DNA of 64,000 nucleotides from Fragum whitleyi (taxonomy: Eukaryota; Mollusca; Bivalvia; Cardiida; Cardiidae), in NCBI GenBank assembly GCA_948146395.1, contig OX411551.1, positions 62,434,346 through 62,498,345 of the forward strand, in the 5' to 3' direction. The position numbers and the translations under genes are program-made. The notes beneath the pieces were generated by a model that saw nothing but the letters and a program-made list of their open reading frames with translations, did not search any database and had not been told where the DNA came from. Positions 22,887-35,600 of this stretch are shown one piece after another; within the stretch, counting starts at the first letter, position 1; every line of letters starts with the position of its first letter.

Positions 22887-25110
22887 TTCCTACCAAATTT
22901 AAAATTAGCTTTTGGCAGTTTTGACCGAAATACGGACTGTTTTGACTATGGGTCGTTTTGACTAGTGCACTTTCACAATCGTATGTACAGTGTAGTAAAA
23001 GGTGTCCGGTGTAGAAACTTGCAAGATGGTGGACGTAAACAACAATGAATTGTAAGTACATTTTCAATCGTAAAAATACAGGTTCATTTAATTGATGGTT
23101 TTTAACGATATATATTGTAACAAACATAAATATCCGATTTAATTATTTTTCCACTGTTTGCTCGTGATGCCAACGACACATCTTGGATTCAGTCGATTTT
23201 AGGTGATTTGCAAAAACAGAAATTGAAGCGGTTATCCAAAGATTCAGTCCAGGATATTTGGATTCATTAAAAACAAAATCACCAATGTCACACGACCTAT
23301 CGTAAACCCAAACCACCCCAAATTTTGTCAAATTTTGTTGAAAGTGATATTTTTTTGTTTTTGTATATGGACAACGGCCCAGAGTAGAAACAGGCCGGTT
23401 TTACATTGGTACAGTGGAGATACAAAGATTTTGAGGAGATTTTGGTGTAGATACATTTTTGGACCTGTGTAGAGACATGGTTTGGAACCGTGTAGAGCAA
23501 GCACGACGTTGGTAAATAATAACTTTGTCGTCATGTTTTGAAAGTAACCGGATTATTATTTTGAACCGTAACCACTGGGATATATTGAATTGACTTCTTG
23601 CGAGCCAATTACACATTTATCTAGATTGAACCGAGTACCGTTTCGGGGGCTATAAATGAAAAAACCCGTAGGTGTCTGTCATGCTCCTCCTGCGTTTGAC
23701 CAAATACCAAATTGTCGTCAATTATTGACGTCACATCTGGTAATTTTTCAAAGAATCTGTCATTCTTCTGAGCAAAAATATCCTGTGAACTATTTATTCC
23801 CGTCGGTAGTCGTAGGTACCTTAAACGACCGAAAGGGCAGTTAAATGTCGTAAGATAGGATGACTCTTAAGTCATTTTGATAGACCAATATATCTTTGAT
23901 GCGTCCAAAACATTGGACGTCGTATTTGTCAGTTTTGTCAATACGTCTTCAATCGTCCGTATCGGATAATGCAGTCTTAGTATACATGCATTGAGGATTT
24001 TGGGGTCTAAACATACTCTCAGTGTTCCCGTAGTTGCCTTTTCTAAACAAAAACTAAAACATTTACCAAGTCTGTTGGCTCCATAACCTTTTGGTTTAAA
24101 CCAAGCGTTAAAGACGCGCCCTCATTGAATAGTTTTTCCCTGGCCTGCGAGGAGCAAGTCCCAAAAAACAATTCTGTCCCGGATCATTTCGTCCAAATCT
24201 GTGAAATTACAATCACGGGCGCATGCACGCAGTCTGCTTACAAAAGCGTCAATTGACGCGCCGTCTTGTGTTTGATTTGAGAACTTTATCTCGCAAATAT
24301 TGGATTTAACTTGGGTTACACATAAACACGGTCTAAGCGAGTATGTGTTCAATTTTTTCGCGTGTTATGTTGTTATATAGCGGACTGTAAATGAAATTTG
24401 TATTTGTATTTGTTTTTGCGTCTTCCACTGAAATGTCTTTCCAAGTCGAGTGAATATCTCTCTCCCGATCCCCAAAGTCTTGAATGGCTCGACTAGGTAT
24501 CTCAAAGTCACGGTGGCAGTTTGTAGATTTAGCAGATAGGCATGGATTATCATGCCATTTGTAGTCAAAGTTAGTAACATGGGCGCTTAGTATTGTGCGG
24601 CTCTGGACACATTCCGTATCAGGTGATGCATAGTTGGCGTGCTGAGTGAGCATACATCGCCTTGTTAATTCTATTGAAAAAAATAATAATTTTAAAAAAA
24701 GAAAAGCTACTTTTGAGATCAAGGCTCTGTAATATATTCAATAAGCTAGAAATTAAGATATGAAGTAAGACTCTTCCGTCCAACAAGTCTTAAGCGTATT
24801 GAATAATGCATGGAATACTTATGGTCACCCATGTCTGACTGGATAAGTGTAACTTGAACCTGAAATTTTACTCATTTTATTTAGTTAATCTAAATTTTTA
24901 CTCATTTTATTTAGTTTATTAAATTTTGTGTTCAATTCTTATTTTGCACGCCAGACCAGCGGGGGGTCCACCTAATTGATAAGCTTTACAGTCAAAGCGT
25001 GGCGGCCCAAAGTCAAAACGGCCCATAGTCAAAACGGCCCGTAATTTGGTCAAGACGGCCCAAATCAGTTTTGACAATCGGTCAAAACGGCCCAAAAATT
25101 AAATTTACCT
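22887..25110. repeat. GGCCGTTTTGACT-type arrays in inverted orientation
   Basis: 22911-22970 reads CAGTTTTGACCGAAATACGG, then ACTGTTTTGACTATGGGTCG and TTTTGACT. 24991-25097 carries five degenerate units of AGTCAAAACGGCCCA on the opposite strand. The two blocks may be the ends of one element of about 2.2 kb or independent repeats. A weaker relative lies at 47940-47995. The interior contains the gag-like fragment at 24061-24320. Confidence 0.4.
24061..24320 (-). pseudogene. Ty3/Gypsy-like gag fragment, frameshifted
   Basis: On the minus strand the frame reads QTQDGASIDAFVSRLRACAR then DCNFTDLDEMIRDRIVF, the conserved 'R.Q..gEsid.fv..Lr..A..C.F.....mirDriV.G' block of invertebrate Ty3/Gypsy gag proteins. 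An extra T in a T-run then shifts the frame; the continuation (REKLFNEG-like) is in another frame. No zinc knuckle, protease, RT or integrase follows within reach. A dead fragment of about 85 codons. Confidence 0.7.
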
Positions 25111-26488
25111 TATTTTCCTATCTTTGTCGATGTGAAATAAATCTTTATCATAGATTGAAAAAAAATGTTAACATGAAGTTAAAAACTTATGAAGGGCAAT
25201 TTCTTTTACAAATGTATGGCATCAAATAGGCAGAACTGATTAAACACCTTAATATAAGAAATGCCTCCTTGGATTAGGTAGGAAAATACAGTCCCATGTG
25301 AGCACACTTTTAAAGCACTGAATTCAATCCCGAAAATTACTTTAAACACGGTTTAAATGCATAATATATACATCAACACGATTAAAAAGGACCCGTTCCA
25401 CATGCCAAAAAGTGCATTTTTCACCAAATCGGACAAGATCCCAATGATCTTTCATATAGAAAATTGACAAAGGACTGAGGGAGAAACAAACTTTATTCTG
25501 GCACTAAAATATAGCCTACACGGCCCTAGCGGACTGAAAAACAGATAGGACATTTTAATCATTTTTAACTTTTGGCAATATATTGTCTAACTGAAGACAT
25601 CCAATTTTAAGAATTCATATTTTAATAGCATAAAATAAAACTAACTTTACTCTTAATCAAAATTTCCATATTACTATAATAAAATTTAAAATAGTGCGTG
25701 TACTGCCCTACAAATTTGAAGTGTAAAACACACCGAGATGGTGGGACTCCAGTTTAATGGAGGGATATATTGAACGAACGAACGATCCACAATAGAAGTT
25801 GATAAGAAACTTTCTCCGGTTCCGTCCTTTCTTTAAGTGGTCCTTAGAATATTAACTGTCACGGCTCTCGAACATTCCATATGCATCTGGTAAATTTGAA
25901 GAAGTTCATTCCATATCACGAGGGGATTGTTTTCAGATAATTCCATTTTGAATTGTCCCTCCTTTTCAAATTAAAAGACGTCAATGAAAAGACGTTTCTT
26001 CTTCTGAAACCATGTTCCAGTTTCCTATAGATCTAGTGCCGATATACGAAATTATCCACACCCGTACGAAAATCGTGACCCGGACCGACTCATTCATCAA
26101 TCCGTAATATATCATTCTGACCGGATGAACCCGTAGCTTAACATTCAAACACGTAGTCTCTCGAAGAGAAAAAGAAGCTAAAAGCTCGATTATTGTGCCA
26201 TCTGTCATAAACCTTTGTTTTATTTATCTTCATCATAATTAATTTATTGGCCGAGCTCTATTATAAGAGGTATAAAATCCAAATTCGATGCATGCAAAAT
26301 GGTTTAATTATCAGTAACTAGTTTTCGCGTTTCTCTTTGCAGGAGAAGGAGGCCCCACCCACATTAATCCTATTTGCATAGTCTTAATGCATAGAAATGA
26401 ATAAGTAAAGTAAAAATGGTTTTAAATTGCTTATAAAGTGCATTTGCTTTTTTCCACTATGTTCTCCCATACCTTGAGATACCTCCTA
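25111..26488. other. No gene seen
   Basis: AT-rich DNA with short unrecognised open frames. A (GAAC)n-like scrap, GAACGAACGAACG, is at 25773-25785. Confidence 0.45.
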
Positions 26489-27161
26489 AGGTCCAAAGAA
26501 TCCACTTGTCTGCTCGTATTTACGAGTAAGAAATTCCGGAGGACAAGTGGAAATTCAAAGGCAATCGTCCTCCTGGACACATGAAGAATGAATTGCATAA
26601 AATCATTATGTCTAGTGTCAAGATAAAAGTAGATGAAATAAAAAAAAAAAAGACTCCTTGAAAAAGTTCGCGTTGATAGAAGTCAACAACCTGAACTGTA
26701 AACAGTCATGTTCTTTGATTACTAAACATAAAACTTCTGGTTTTGGCTTGATATAACACGGAACCTGAACATCGATCTCACGATCAATGAAAGTATCAAA
26801 AATAAAAATAAATTTTCCCCCGTTTTGTTCATATCTACTTCTTCTATTGTCTCATATAGCCACAATCATTGAATTTTACCCGAAAAATCCATGGTATTGT
26901 ATGTTTACAAATGAGATATATTTTACTGGTTACGATCATTTTACCGGTATTTATTACCAAGATTTTGATGTATTTGAATGTGGTAAAAAATTTTACTTAC
27001 ATTTTGTCTGCACTTCAAGATGACGTTTCCAGAAACAAAACATGGTCTTCAACAATCCCCAGGCCTACAGTAGGGCAAGTGACAGTCAAACCAGGACGAG
27101 TTACTTTTTCAAGGCACTTGCCCTGCAGGACGAGTGCCTTTTTCTGAATTCTTTGGACCCT
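26489..27161 (+). mobile_element. GGGTCCAAAGAAT-type MITE, copy 1 (about 670 bp)
   Basis: The ends GGTCCAAAGAATCCA and GAATTCTTTGGACCCT are inverted. The unit matches 51760-52438 along its whole length, including CTCGTATTTACGAGTAAGAA near the left end and TTGCCCTGCAGGACGAGTGC near the right. Both copies contain a parallel open stretch before the right end (here about 27020-27147), but its residues look like translated repeat rather than a known domain. Confidence 0.65.
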
Positions 27162-27819
27162 GGGTCTGAAAATTTGGACTTCTTACTTTAAACTTGGACT
27201 CCTTGATTTCCTGTTTTCCAATTAAGCGGTAGTTCTAAAATACGCAGTACGGGTTAAAGGGCGCCGTATGGCGCCATATGAAAGAAAAGGCACCGTATGA
27301 ATTATAGTGCATAAAAAACACCGTATTTATTCTAATAATCGCCCATATTCTAAAAATCGGCCATCCCCCAAAATACCGCCCAAAATCAGCCATTTGAAGA
27401 CCGATTTTCGGGGAAAATTCATAATTCTAATAATCGCCCATCCTCCGATTTAAGAAAAATGCACAGACTATCTTGAATGTAAACTTCCCATATTTTTTCA
27501 ACAAATAGTTTAAAATTCATGCAACACATTCGACAAATACCAAAAATTACGATGATTTGAGGATTTTGATGAACTGGGATTCATTTTTGAGATTTAATGA
27601 AGATCGGGAAATGCTTGTATCTTTTTTGTTTTATATGGTCATGACTACATAATTTACTCAGATTGAAAAGACATTTCCTCTATGTTTTATCTCAAACACT
27701 GATTTTCCAAAGTATCTTCTGAATCAGATGTCAAAGAAAGAATGCGCATACGTAAGAAATCAGGTCAGTTGTCGCTACGACATTTTCAGCTCCCACTTGT
27801 GGAAAAGTGAATATTTTTT

Positions 27820-28756
27820 TTTAGCTCACCTGAGCACAAAGTGCTCAAGGTGAGCTTTTGTGGTTAGGTGGATGTCCGTCGTCAACATTTTCCTTGTATG
27901 CACTCAAGAGGCCACATTTTTTGCCCAATCAACTTGAAATTTGGTCGGAATGATTGTCTTGATAAAATCTCAGACAAGTTCGAAATTGGGTCAAGTAGGG
28001 TCAAAGACTAGGTCATGTGGTCAAACGTTAGAAAAACCTTGTATGCACTCTAGAGGTCACATTTCTTGCCCAATCAACCTGAAATTTGGTCAGAATAATT
28101 GTCTTGGTAAAATCTTGAACAAGTTTGAAATTGGGTCAAGTGGGGTCAAAAGCTAGGTCATGGGGTCAAATCTTAATAAAACCTTGTATGCACTCTAGAG
28201 GTCACATTTCTTACCTAATCAACCTGAAATTTGGTCAGAATGATTGTCTTGATAAAATCTCGAACAAGTCTGAAATTGGGCCAAGTGGTGTCAAAAACTA
28301 AGTCACAGGGTCAAATCTTAGAAAAATCTTGTATGCACTCTAGAGGTCACATTTTTTGCCCAATCAACCTGAAATTTAGTCAGAGTGATTGTCTTGATAA
28401 AATCTCGAACAAGTTTGAAATTGGGTCAAGTGGGGTCAAAAACTAGGTCATGGGGTCAAATCTCAGAAAACCTGGTATGCACTCTAGAGGTCACATTTTT
28501 GCCCAATCAACCTTAAATTTGTCAGAATGATCGTCTTCCTAAAATCCCTGATAAAATCTCGGACAAGTTCAAAATTGTGTCAAGTGGGGTTAAAAACTAG
28601 GTCACTGGGTCAAATCTTAGAAAAACCTTGTACAAGCTCTGGAAGTCAGATTTTTTGCCTGAAAATCAGCGAAAAAACTTTTCAAAACCTGCTTGAAATG
28701 TGTTTTGGACAGTTCACTCAGGTGGGCGATTAAGGGCCACTATGGCCCTCTTGTTT
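27820..28756 (+). mobile_element. Tandem-core element, CTCACCTGAG type, 145-bp units
   Basis: It starts TTTTTTTTTAGCTCACCTGA, with 5' stem TGAGCACAAAGTGCTCA, then GTCCGTCGTC. Five core units repeat every 145 bp (TGCACTC at 27899, 28044, 28189, 28334, 28478) plus a partial sixth. It ends CTCAGGTGGGCG (complement of the 5' end), hairpin GGGCCACTATGGCCC (28734-28748) and TCTTGTT. The open frames here are translated core units. The architecture is that of pearl-like or Helentron-associated elements. Confidence 0.7.
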
Positions 28757-28907
28757 ATCCAAAACATGGTTACTATCTTTCTAATCAAGGTTTTTACGAT
28801 ATTCTTTTAAGAACCAATTGAATAAAAGCATTTACCCATTTTCAATGGATTATTCAAAATTAAATCCGAGTAGGTGGTGTTCTTGTTATACAGGGCTTGT
28901 GCTAGCT

Positions 28908-29196
28908 TTTTATGCCCCCGATAGGGAGGCATCATAAATTTGACTTGTCCATCCGTCCGTCTGTCCGTCCGTCCGTCATTCCGTCCAAAAACTTTAACAT
29001 TGGCCATAACTTCCTTATTACTTAACATATTCGCATCATACTTTACCACAACATTCCTTGGTACATTACCTTTCTGTAGGCACATACTTTGGTGACCTTG
29101 ACCCCTGGATGACCTTGACCTTCAACATAGATTGGCCATAATTTAAAATCAAAGCGGTGTCGGGGGCATTGTCATCTTACAGTGACAGCTCTTGTT
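28908..29196 (+). mobile_element. Tandem-core element, TATGCCCCC type, short
   Basis: TTTTTATGCCCCCGATAGGG at the 5' end, a CCGTCCGTCTGTCCGTCCG leader, one short core with GACCTTGACC words, then GTCGGGGGCATT (inverted to the 5' end) and hairpin TGTCA..TGACA followed by GCTCTTGTT. Same family as 40865-41117. Confidence 0.65.
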
Positions 29197-29542
29197 ACAT
29201 TTGGGAGTTAGTGACCCCTTTAAAACATAAAGTTCCGGGGGTTAACAGACTCAACACTGTTTTTGTAGGGGTCAAAAAAGAGCAAAAGATGAAAACTTTA
29301 GTCTTTAAAGTAATCAAAATTAACTGAAACAACATATTTTATGTTGTTTCATTCATATAGATCTTTTGTAATTGTAAGAAGAAAACAATTGATCTATATC
29401 CACTGGAAATCTAATGAGTCAAAATGACCCCATGCAGGAAATTTTTGAGGGTCAAAGTTGGATTTTCAGGAGTCAATACCCCGGTTTAAGGGTCAAACAC
29501 GAGCCGTGTTATACTTTTCTTTAAACTTGTTTTCAGCTAGAG

Positions 29543-29695
29543 ATGGACATGTTTAATAAAATAAAGAGTGCAGTAAGTAATGCATTGCCAGGGAACCCAC
29601 TGTCTAAAGACTTTGATGTGTACGGTCAGATAGCCACAGGTGGACCAGGGTTATTGTGGAAGATATATGGTGGCATGAAGAAAACTACAAAACAA
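29543..29695 (+). CDS. SCYL2: SCYL2 coding exon 1 (residues 1-51)
   Basis: The ATG at 29543 lies 6 nt after an acceptor TTTTCAG at 29530-29536, so an upstream non-coding exon is expected. The frame gives MDMFNKIKSAVSNALPGNPL, then DFDVYGQIATGGPGLLWKIY, the N-terminus and glycine-rich loop of SCYL2. Donor GTGAGT at 29696, phase 0. Intron 1 is about 9.1 kb. Confidence 0.95.
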
Positions 29696-32600
29696 GTGAG
29701 TCCTTTTTCGAATTAATGTTCAAATTGAAATACACTTTTAAATTGTGGTAAATGCACCTTTAAATCTCGGTCCTGTTTAAGCAGATTTTATTTTTCCCCG
29801 CTGTTTGATGAAGGGGATATAGTAATTGTCTCCATCCATCATTCTGTCACTAAACTTATTCGGAGCATATCTCCTAAACTATAAAAGCTATCAACTTGAA
29901 ACTTTATAGGTGGATAGATCTTGTGGAGGAGAAGTGCAGTGCACAAGAACTACGACTCTTGCTTGCATAATATTGGAGTAATTGCCCTTTGATTAGGCGT
30001 CAGTTTACTAACAAGCTTAGATGGTTGGGGATGGCCATGTCCGACATGGCTCTTGTTACTGTATAGAAAGAGGTGATTGTCATAGAGTTCCAGAGCTACA
30101 GAGGGTAAAATGGACTTATGATCTGAATATTCTATCAATTATGCATAAAACCCATTGTTGTGGGCTAAATCTGAATCTTCATGTTGGGACAATTCAAATA
30201 AGTACTTACACCGTAGGATTTAATGTTTTTAGCTCACCTGAGCACAAAGTGCTCAAGGTGAGCTAATGTAAATGTAATCAGGAGCATTCATCATCCATAG
30301 TCTGTCGTGAACTTTTATCTTGAGAGAACTTAAGTGGCCATTTTTTTGGCTGAAATGTCTTGAAACTTGCAAAAGTTGAGTTTATAGTCTGTTTCTATGC
30401 CAAGCATATTCAACCAACTTTATACTTGAACCAATGATCATTGAACATATGGTGTACTTTGAAAGCCACAGCACTTAGACTTGCATTCTCACAGGTACCC
30501 ATTTATATACCTGGTTGGAGAGGAACAACATGGAGTTAGAACGCTTGAAACTTGCTCAAAATGTTGGTCTACAAGATATCAGGGATGAGTTTGTAATAGG
30601 GTCAAGTGTGGAAGTGTGATCACAAAATGAGGCCCTAGGTTCAAATAGTAAAAATAAAAACTTTAGCAGTATGTGAAGTATGTGTAAGACAACACATTTT
30701 TGGTTCAAATGTCTTGAAACCTAGCCAGAATGTTTGTCTACATAAAATTGTTGACAAGTTTGTAATTTTGTCAAGTAGGATTAGTATTGATGTCAAGGGG
30801 TCAAATGACTCTAGATGTCACATCTTTGGCTTAATTATCTTGAAATTTGGTTAGAATATTTGTCTACTTGAAATCTAAAACAACTTATATGGAACAATTT
30901 CGAAATTTGGTAAAGAAACTAGGTCACTGGGTCAAAGCTTGGAAAAACCTTTTGAGCACTTTAGAAGTCGCATTTTGTTCAATTGTCTTAAAATGTAATC
31001 AGAATGTTTTTTTCTTAATATATTGACTTTGTTCCAAAGTTGGTGATGAATTTAAAAATGGTAGTTTTGGCTTTTTGCCACCTTTGTCAACATACCTCAG
31101 ACAAGCCCTTAAAGGCCAAATCGAGGGCTGAACGCAACATAGGGCTAACTTCATTTTTCAAAATTTTACAGGAGACAAATAAAACTTTCTCATTTGTGCA
31201 AATAGAAAATTATTTTGATCATTTTGTAAATTTAATTATAAAATATTCTATCTAATTTAATCAAAGATAATTTTTATTAAAATAATTTATTAAAAAAGAG
31301 ATATAAGAACCTTTTTGAGATAGATCTGTCTGGCAGTTATATATTTCCACTTTTCAAAAAATAAGTTAATGCAAAATAGATCTAACTTAAGTTAGGCCTA
31401 TGTTGCATTGGAAATATACCAATAGTATAATATTTTATCAATGCAAAATAGGTCTATCTGGAAAATTCACATTTCATTTCTGTTATTTGGTGACAAAAAT
31501 ATAAATATGAATTTAAAGGTCATGTTATTTACTCATGTATAGTCCGTTTGACTTCTATAAGGACCAATGTTTTCATCAATTACACAAAAATGCATTAGTA
31601 AAAATGTTTTTATTTGGTAAGATCTTAATTTAAGCTTAATACCATTCCAAAAATTAATTTTTGAAAATAAAATAGTTTATAAATAATGATTTAGTCTGTC
31701 TCGTTAATGTTTATCTTTTTGCATCTCAAACACAAGGGGTGGAGAAGGCTGTTTAGTTGTAAAAAATGTCAAAATATAGTGAAAACATATGGTTTAATAA
31801 TAAATTTTTGACATAATGATTGACCATTATACCTTATTTGGACATGCTTATTAAAATTTTGACGGTCATACTCAATTTAAATTTGAATATCATGAGATTT
31901 GTACCATTATAACTCCCCTTTCTACTGGGGTTTCCTTGTGAAAATACCAACTATTTTGTATACTAATCTATTTTGATTGGTCTGATTAAGGGAGTATGGG
32001 GTTCATCTCAAAACAGATATATGTGATTATCAATATCTGGTCAAATGATTTTTGTACAAAGGCAAGAAACAATCATTTTAATGTCCATGAGAAGTAGATA
32101 ACACAGACACAATTTATTTAATAAAAATAGTCGATTTTATACAAAAACGGTTCACTAAAAATCATTCACTTTTGACCCCACCCCCTGTGCAAATCAGAAC
32201 TGTTTTAGGAGAAACAGTTCGCTGTTCCGTTTATCATAGGAACGTTTAGGTATGATAAGCTTGGAGTTAACATGAAGACGGACAGACAAAGTCATTATTT
32301 TACTTTCAAAAATTCTGAAAACCATAATAATAATAAAAATAAGTTTTCACCAATTCATTGAAAAGAATTTTTGCCAAATGTTGGTCCACATAGAAGTCAA
32401 ACGGACTATACTAATTATTAATTAATATTACTTTGTATTACAACCTGTAACTTGCAAGATGTTAAGATATTAAAGAGCATCAATATAATCGTCTTCAAGA
32501 AAAACAACATTCTTCCTGTAGTTATATGAGCTTGATATTCAAACAACAAATTTCTATTAAAAATCTTATGCAAATTATCCATATTTTTCCGATGGTTTGC

Positions 32601-35600
32601 GGTGAATTATTTGATTTTTTTGTAGTTAGCATTTGATAATTTCACCATTGATTGATTGAATGGAGTTTAACGCCGCTTTCAACATTATTTCAGTTATATC
32701 GCGACGGCTGGAGCACCTAACAATGGATTCCTGGTATTTCTATCACCAGTACAACCACCACATTCCTTCCTAGCCTCCAGCCGCTATCTCACATACGATT
32801 ATCAACCCATTGGTGAAAGACAAATAGTCGGAAAGAATGAGTGCCGCCGTCGGGGATCGAACCCCCGAACTCTAGATTGACAGTCCGATGCGCTACCAAC
32901 TGCGCTATTACGACGGCTCAATTTCACCATTGAAACAGTTGAATATCAATATTACAAATTGACTTTTTTCAAAGATTTATATAGCTGTACTTTCTTTCAT
33001 ATTACACTATTTGTTGTAATCCCAGCAAGATCAAGTATAAATACAGTTATTATCATGTACAAAATGACAATGTCATAATTTATCATTTCTTTTTATCCAA
33101 AGATTTATACATTTCTTCTCACGGTGACTTTTGCATGAAAAAATTTAGATTCTTTCCCTTTTTCTGAGTGTGTAAAACCAAACATTCTAATTCATTTAAA
33201 ATGTAAATACAAATAAACCTTTTTATAACAGCCAATTAAGAACATGCAACTTGCAAATTACTTTACAAATTATAAATCTTTTAAAAAGTCCACCTTGCTT
33301 TGAGAGCCACAATAGAACACTTCCCCTATTAAATTTATTTACCATAATAAAGGATTTCTTTTAAGCCTCTCTTGTCTATAAAAGAGACAATCTAGAAAAA
33401 ATCCCCTAACTTTTAATACCCCACATCAATAGATTGGGGGTGTATTTTTTTGACCATGTCTGTAAGTCACCAAATTATCATTAAAATTGGCCATAACTTT
33501 TGATTGGTTGGTAGCAGAGTCTTTATATTTCACATGTATTGCTTTTGACAAAACCTTCTGCTGATACAATTTTCAAAGTTTAAGTAAAATCCAACCTCTT
33601 TTTCAAATACATCTACAAACTTTAACATTGGCTTTACCTCTACTTTCAATATTGTATCAAAACCACTGTATCTCAAAGATAAGCAATGTGAAACAGACTT
33701 GATTAGGTAAAATGATTATAATTAATTTCAAATGAGAATCAGTAAACCTCTTCTCATTGTAATTTCCATGGGGCTATAGCAGGATTAGGATATCCTGGGC
33801 TTTGTATGCCAAATGTAGAATAGGATTAAATCAAACTAATCATCAGAGAAGATTCCAGTCATTTCGGAAGACCAAAAGGTTGTGTACTGATTCTGTTCCA
33901 TTTATACAAGAAATTAAATCTCAAGTTAACTCTCTTAGCTTCTAACTACTTAACTTGGTTGTTCATCTGGCTAAGTCTTGTTCAGATCACATAGCATTCT
34001 TCAGTTGAATCTAGACTCCTGACAGAATTCCGGGACATCTAAAGTTAATGCTTGGAAAAGGGATGTTGGGCATTTTTCAATACAAAACTTGCAAACAATA
34101 CTCCATTAAATCAGAAATTATTGATAAGGTCCCTTTGATACCTAGACTTCTCTAGATAGTTTCTATTTTTGACAATAAACATTTAATTATAGAAGCGATT
34201 ATAATTACATGGAATTATTTTTCATTTAGCAATGAATCTTTCTTATGATGATGATTCTTGGATACTTAAAGAAATTCTATGTTCTGAATGTTTGCTTTTC
34301 AAATACATAATTACATGTATATTCATTGTATTGACAACTTTGGAAATCAAGATTTTTTTACTTTCTGATTGTCCTAGGTGACAATTCAATTCAATAGACA
34401 TCACTGGCCAGTTTTCTGTTAACTTTACACATAATTTATATATTGAGTCAACCAATTGCATATTCTGGTTTCACCATCCTATCTATAACTACTTTCTGAA
34501 TTGCCCTGAGCTGCAATGCTAAAATTATCTAGAAAAGTTAGTCTTAATTTATATTAACAAAAACATCCGAGTGGACAAAAGAATTTCCAGGCTTTTGATA
34601 AAACCTACATCATTTTTAGATCAATCTGTATTTCCCACTTAATTCATCATTAGATCAATATATCTTTTGCGGGAACAGTGTTTAAAATAGCTGCCATATC
34701 AGTGCCTTCAGTGCTTTGATTATTCTTACTTATTACTATGTGACCAAACCACAAGTGAAATAGAATCAGCATAAAGAATATCTATGGAATTTATAACTGA
34801 ATGAAAAACATCTAATAATAAATTCTGTTTACTTATTTTATATCTCAAAGAAAGCATAATTTTCAGCATTTAAGTTGTTTTATTTGTATGTCTTTTACGA
34901 GGAATTTCAATAACTCTTATTAATCTTACCTTTGAATTGAGAACAAATCAGTCTCAAGAATTTCTTTGAATCAGGATTCTTTTTTTTATTCTTTGGTAAT
35001 AAAGGGTTGTGTAGAAACTTACTTTTTCCGTTGGCATTGACATATTTGAATTTTTTAGTTTTTTCATCGAAATGAGCATTCTCATTTGCAAAGCAAGGTA
35101 GCAAATTTTCAAAGTGTACACACTTTACACTGCTATATGTCAAATTATGAACAATGCCATGACAATAGCCCCAGTGGCTTTCAGCCAGTGGAGCTAAAAA
35201 CAACAAAGGACAAGAACTATCAAAGCACTGAAAGTACTGATGGTGAACGAACCTGATGGCATTCTAGAGTGATATATTGAATTCAATTAGAAAAGAGAAA
35301 CTATGAATCTTAAAATAATAAAAAAGGGGGGGAGGAATTGTCTTGACAAAAATTCCGTTATTCGAAAATTTCACTGCAAATTCAAACAAAGGGAAAGATG
35401 AGAAAAATCCTGTTAGAAAAATATTTGTTAGAATATGAGTTGTAACTCTGAGAAAATTTATTTTACACACTTGAAATAGGTACATTTATTAATTAAAAAT
35501 AAATGGAGAAAACGATTTAATCTAAAACTCTTCAACCTATATCCAATGGTGTTTGTTTTTACAAAAGTAATTGTTATCATGTTTAAGCTTATTTCAAGTA

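Noticed and set aside
27941..28733. Three similar 68-71-residue open frames resembling a repeat protein
   Set aside because: They are translations of the 145-bp tandem core of a mobile element, start at different phases of the unit and have stops in each unit.
29196..29536. SCYL2 promoter directly upstream of the ATG
   Set aside because: A good acceptor lies 6 nt before the ATG, so the transcription start is probably at an upstream non-coding exon that could not be located.
32842..32918. tRNA-Asp gene
   Set aside because: The anticodon stem is poor and the sequence runs directly into a SINE body with a tail and a target-site duplication.
34907..35206. 99-residue minus-strand open frame
   Set aside because: Its start overlaps the TTTTTAGCTCCACTGG 5' end of a tandem-core element; no domain is recognisable.
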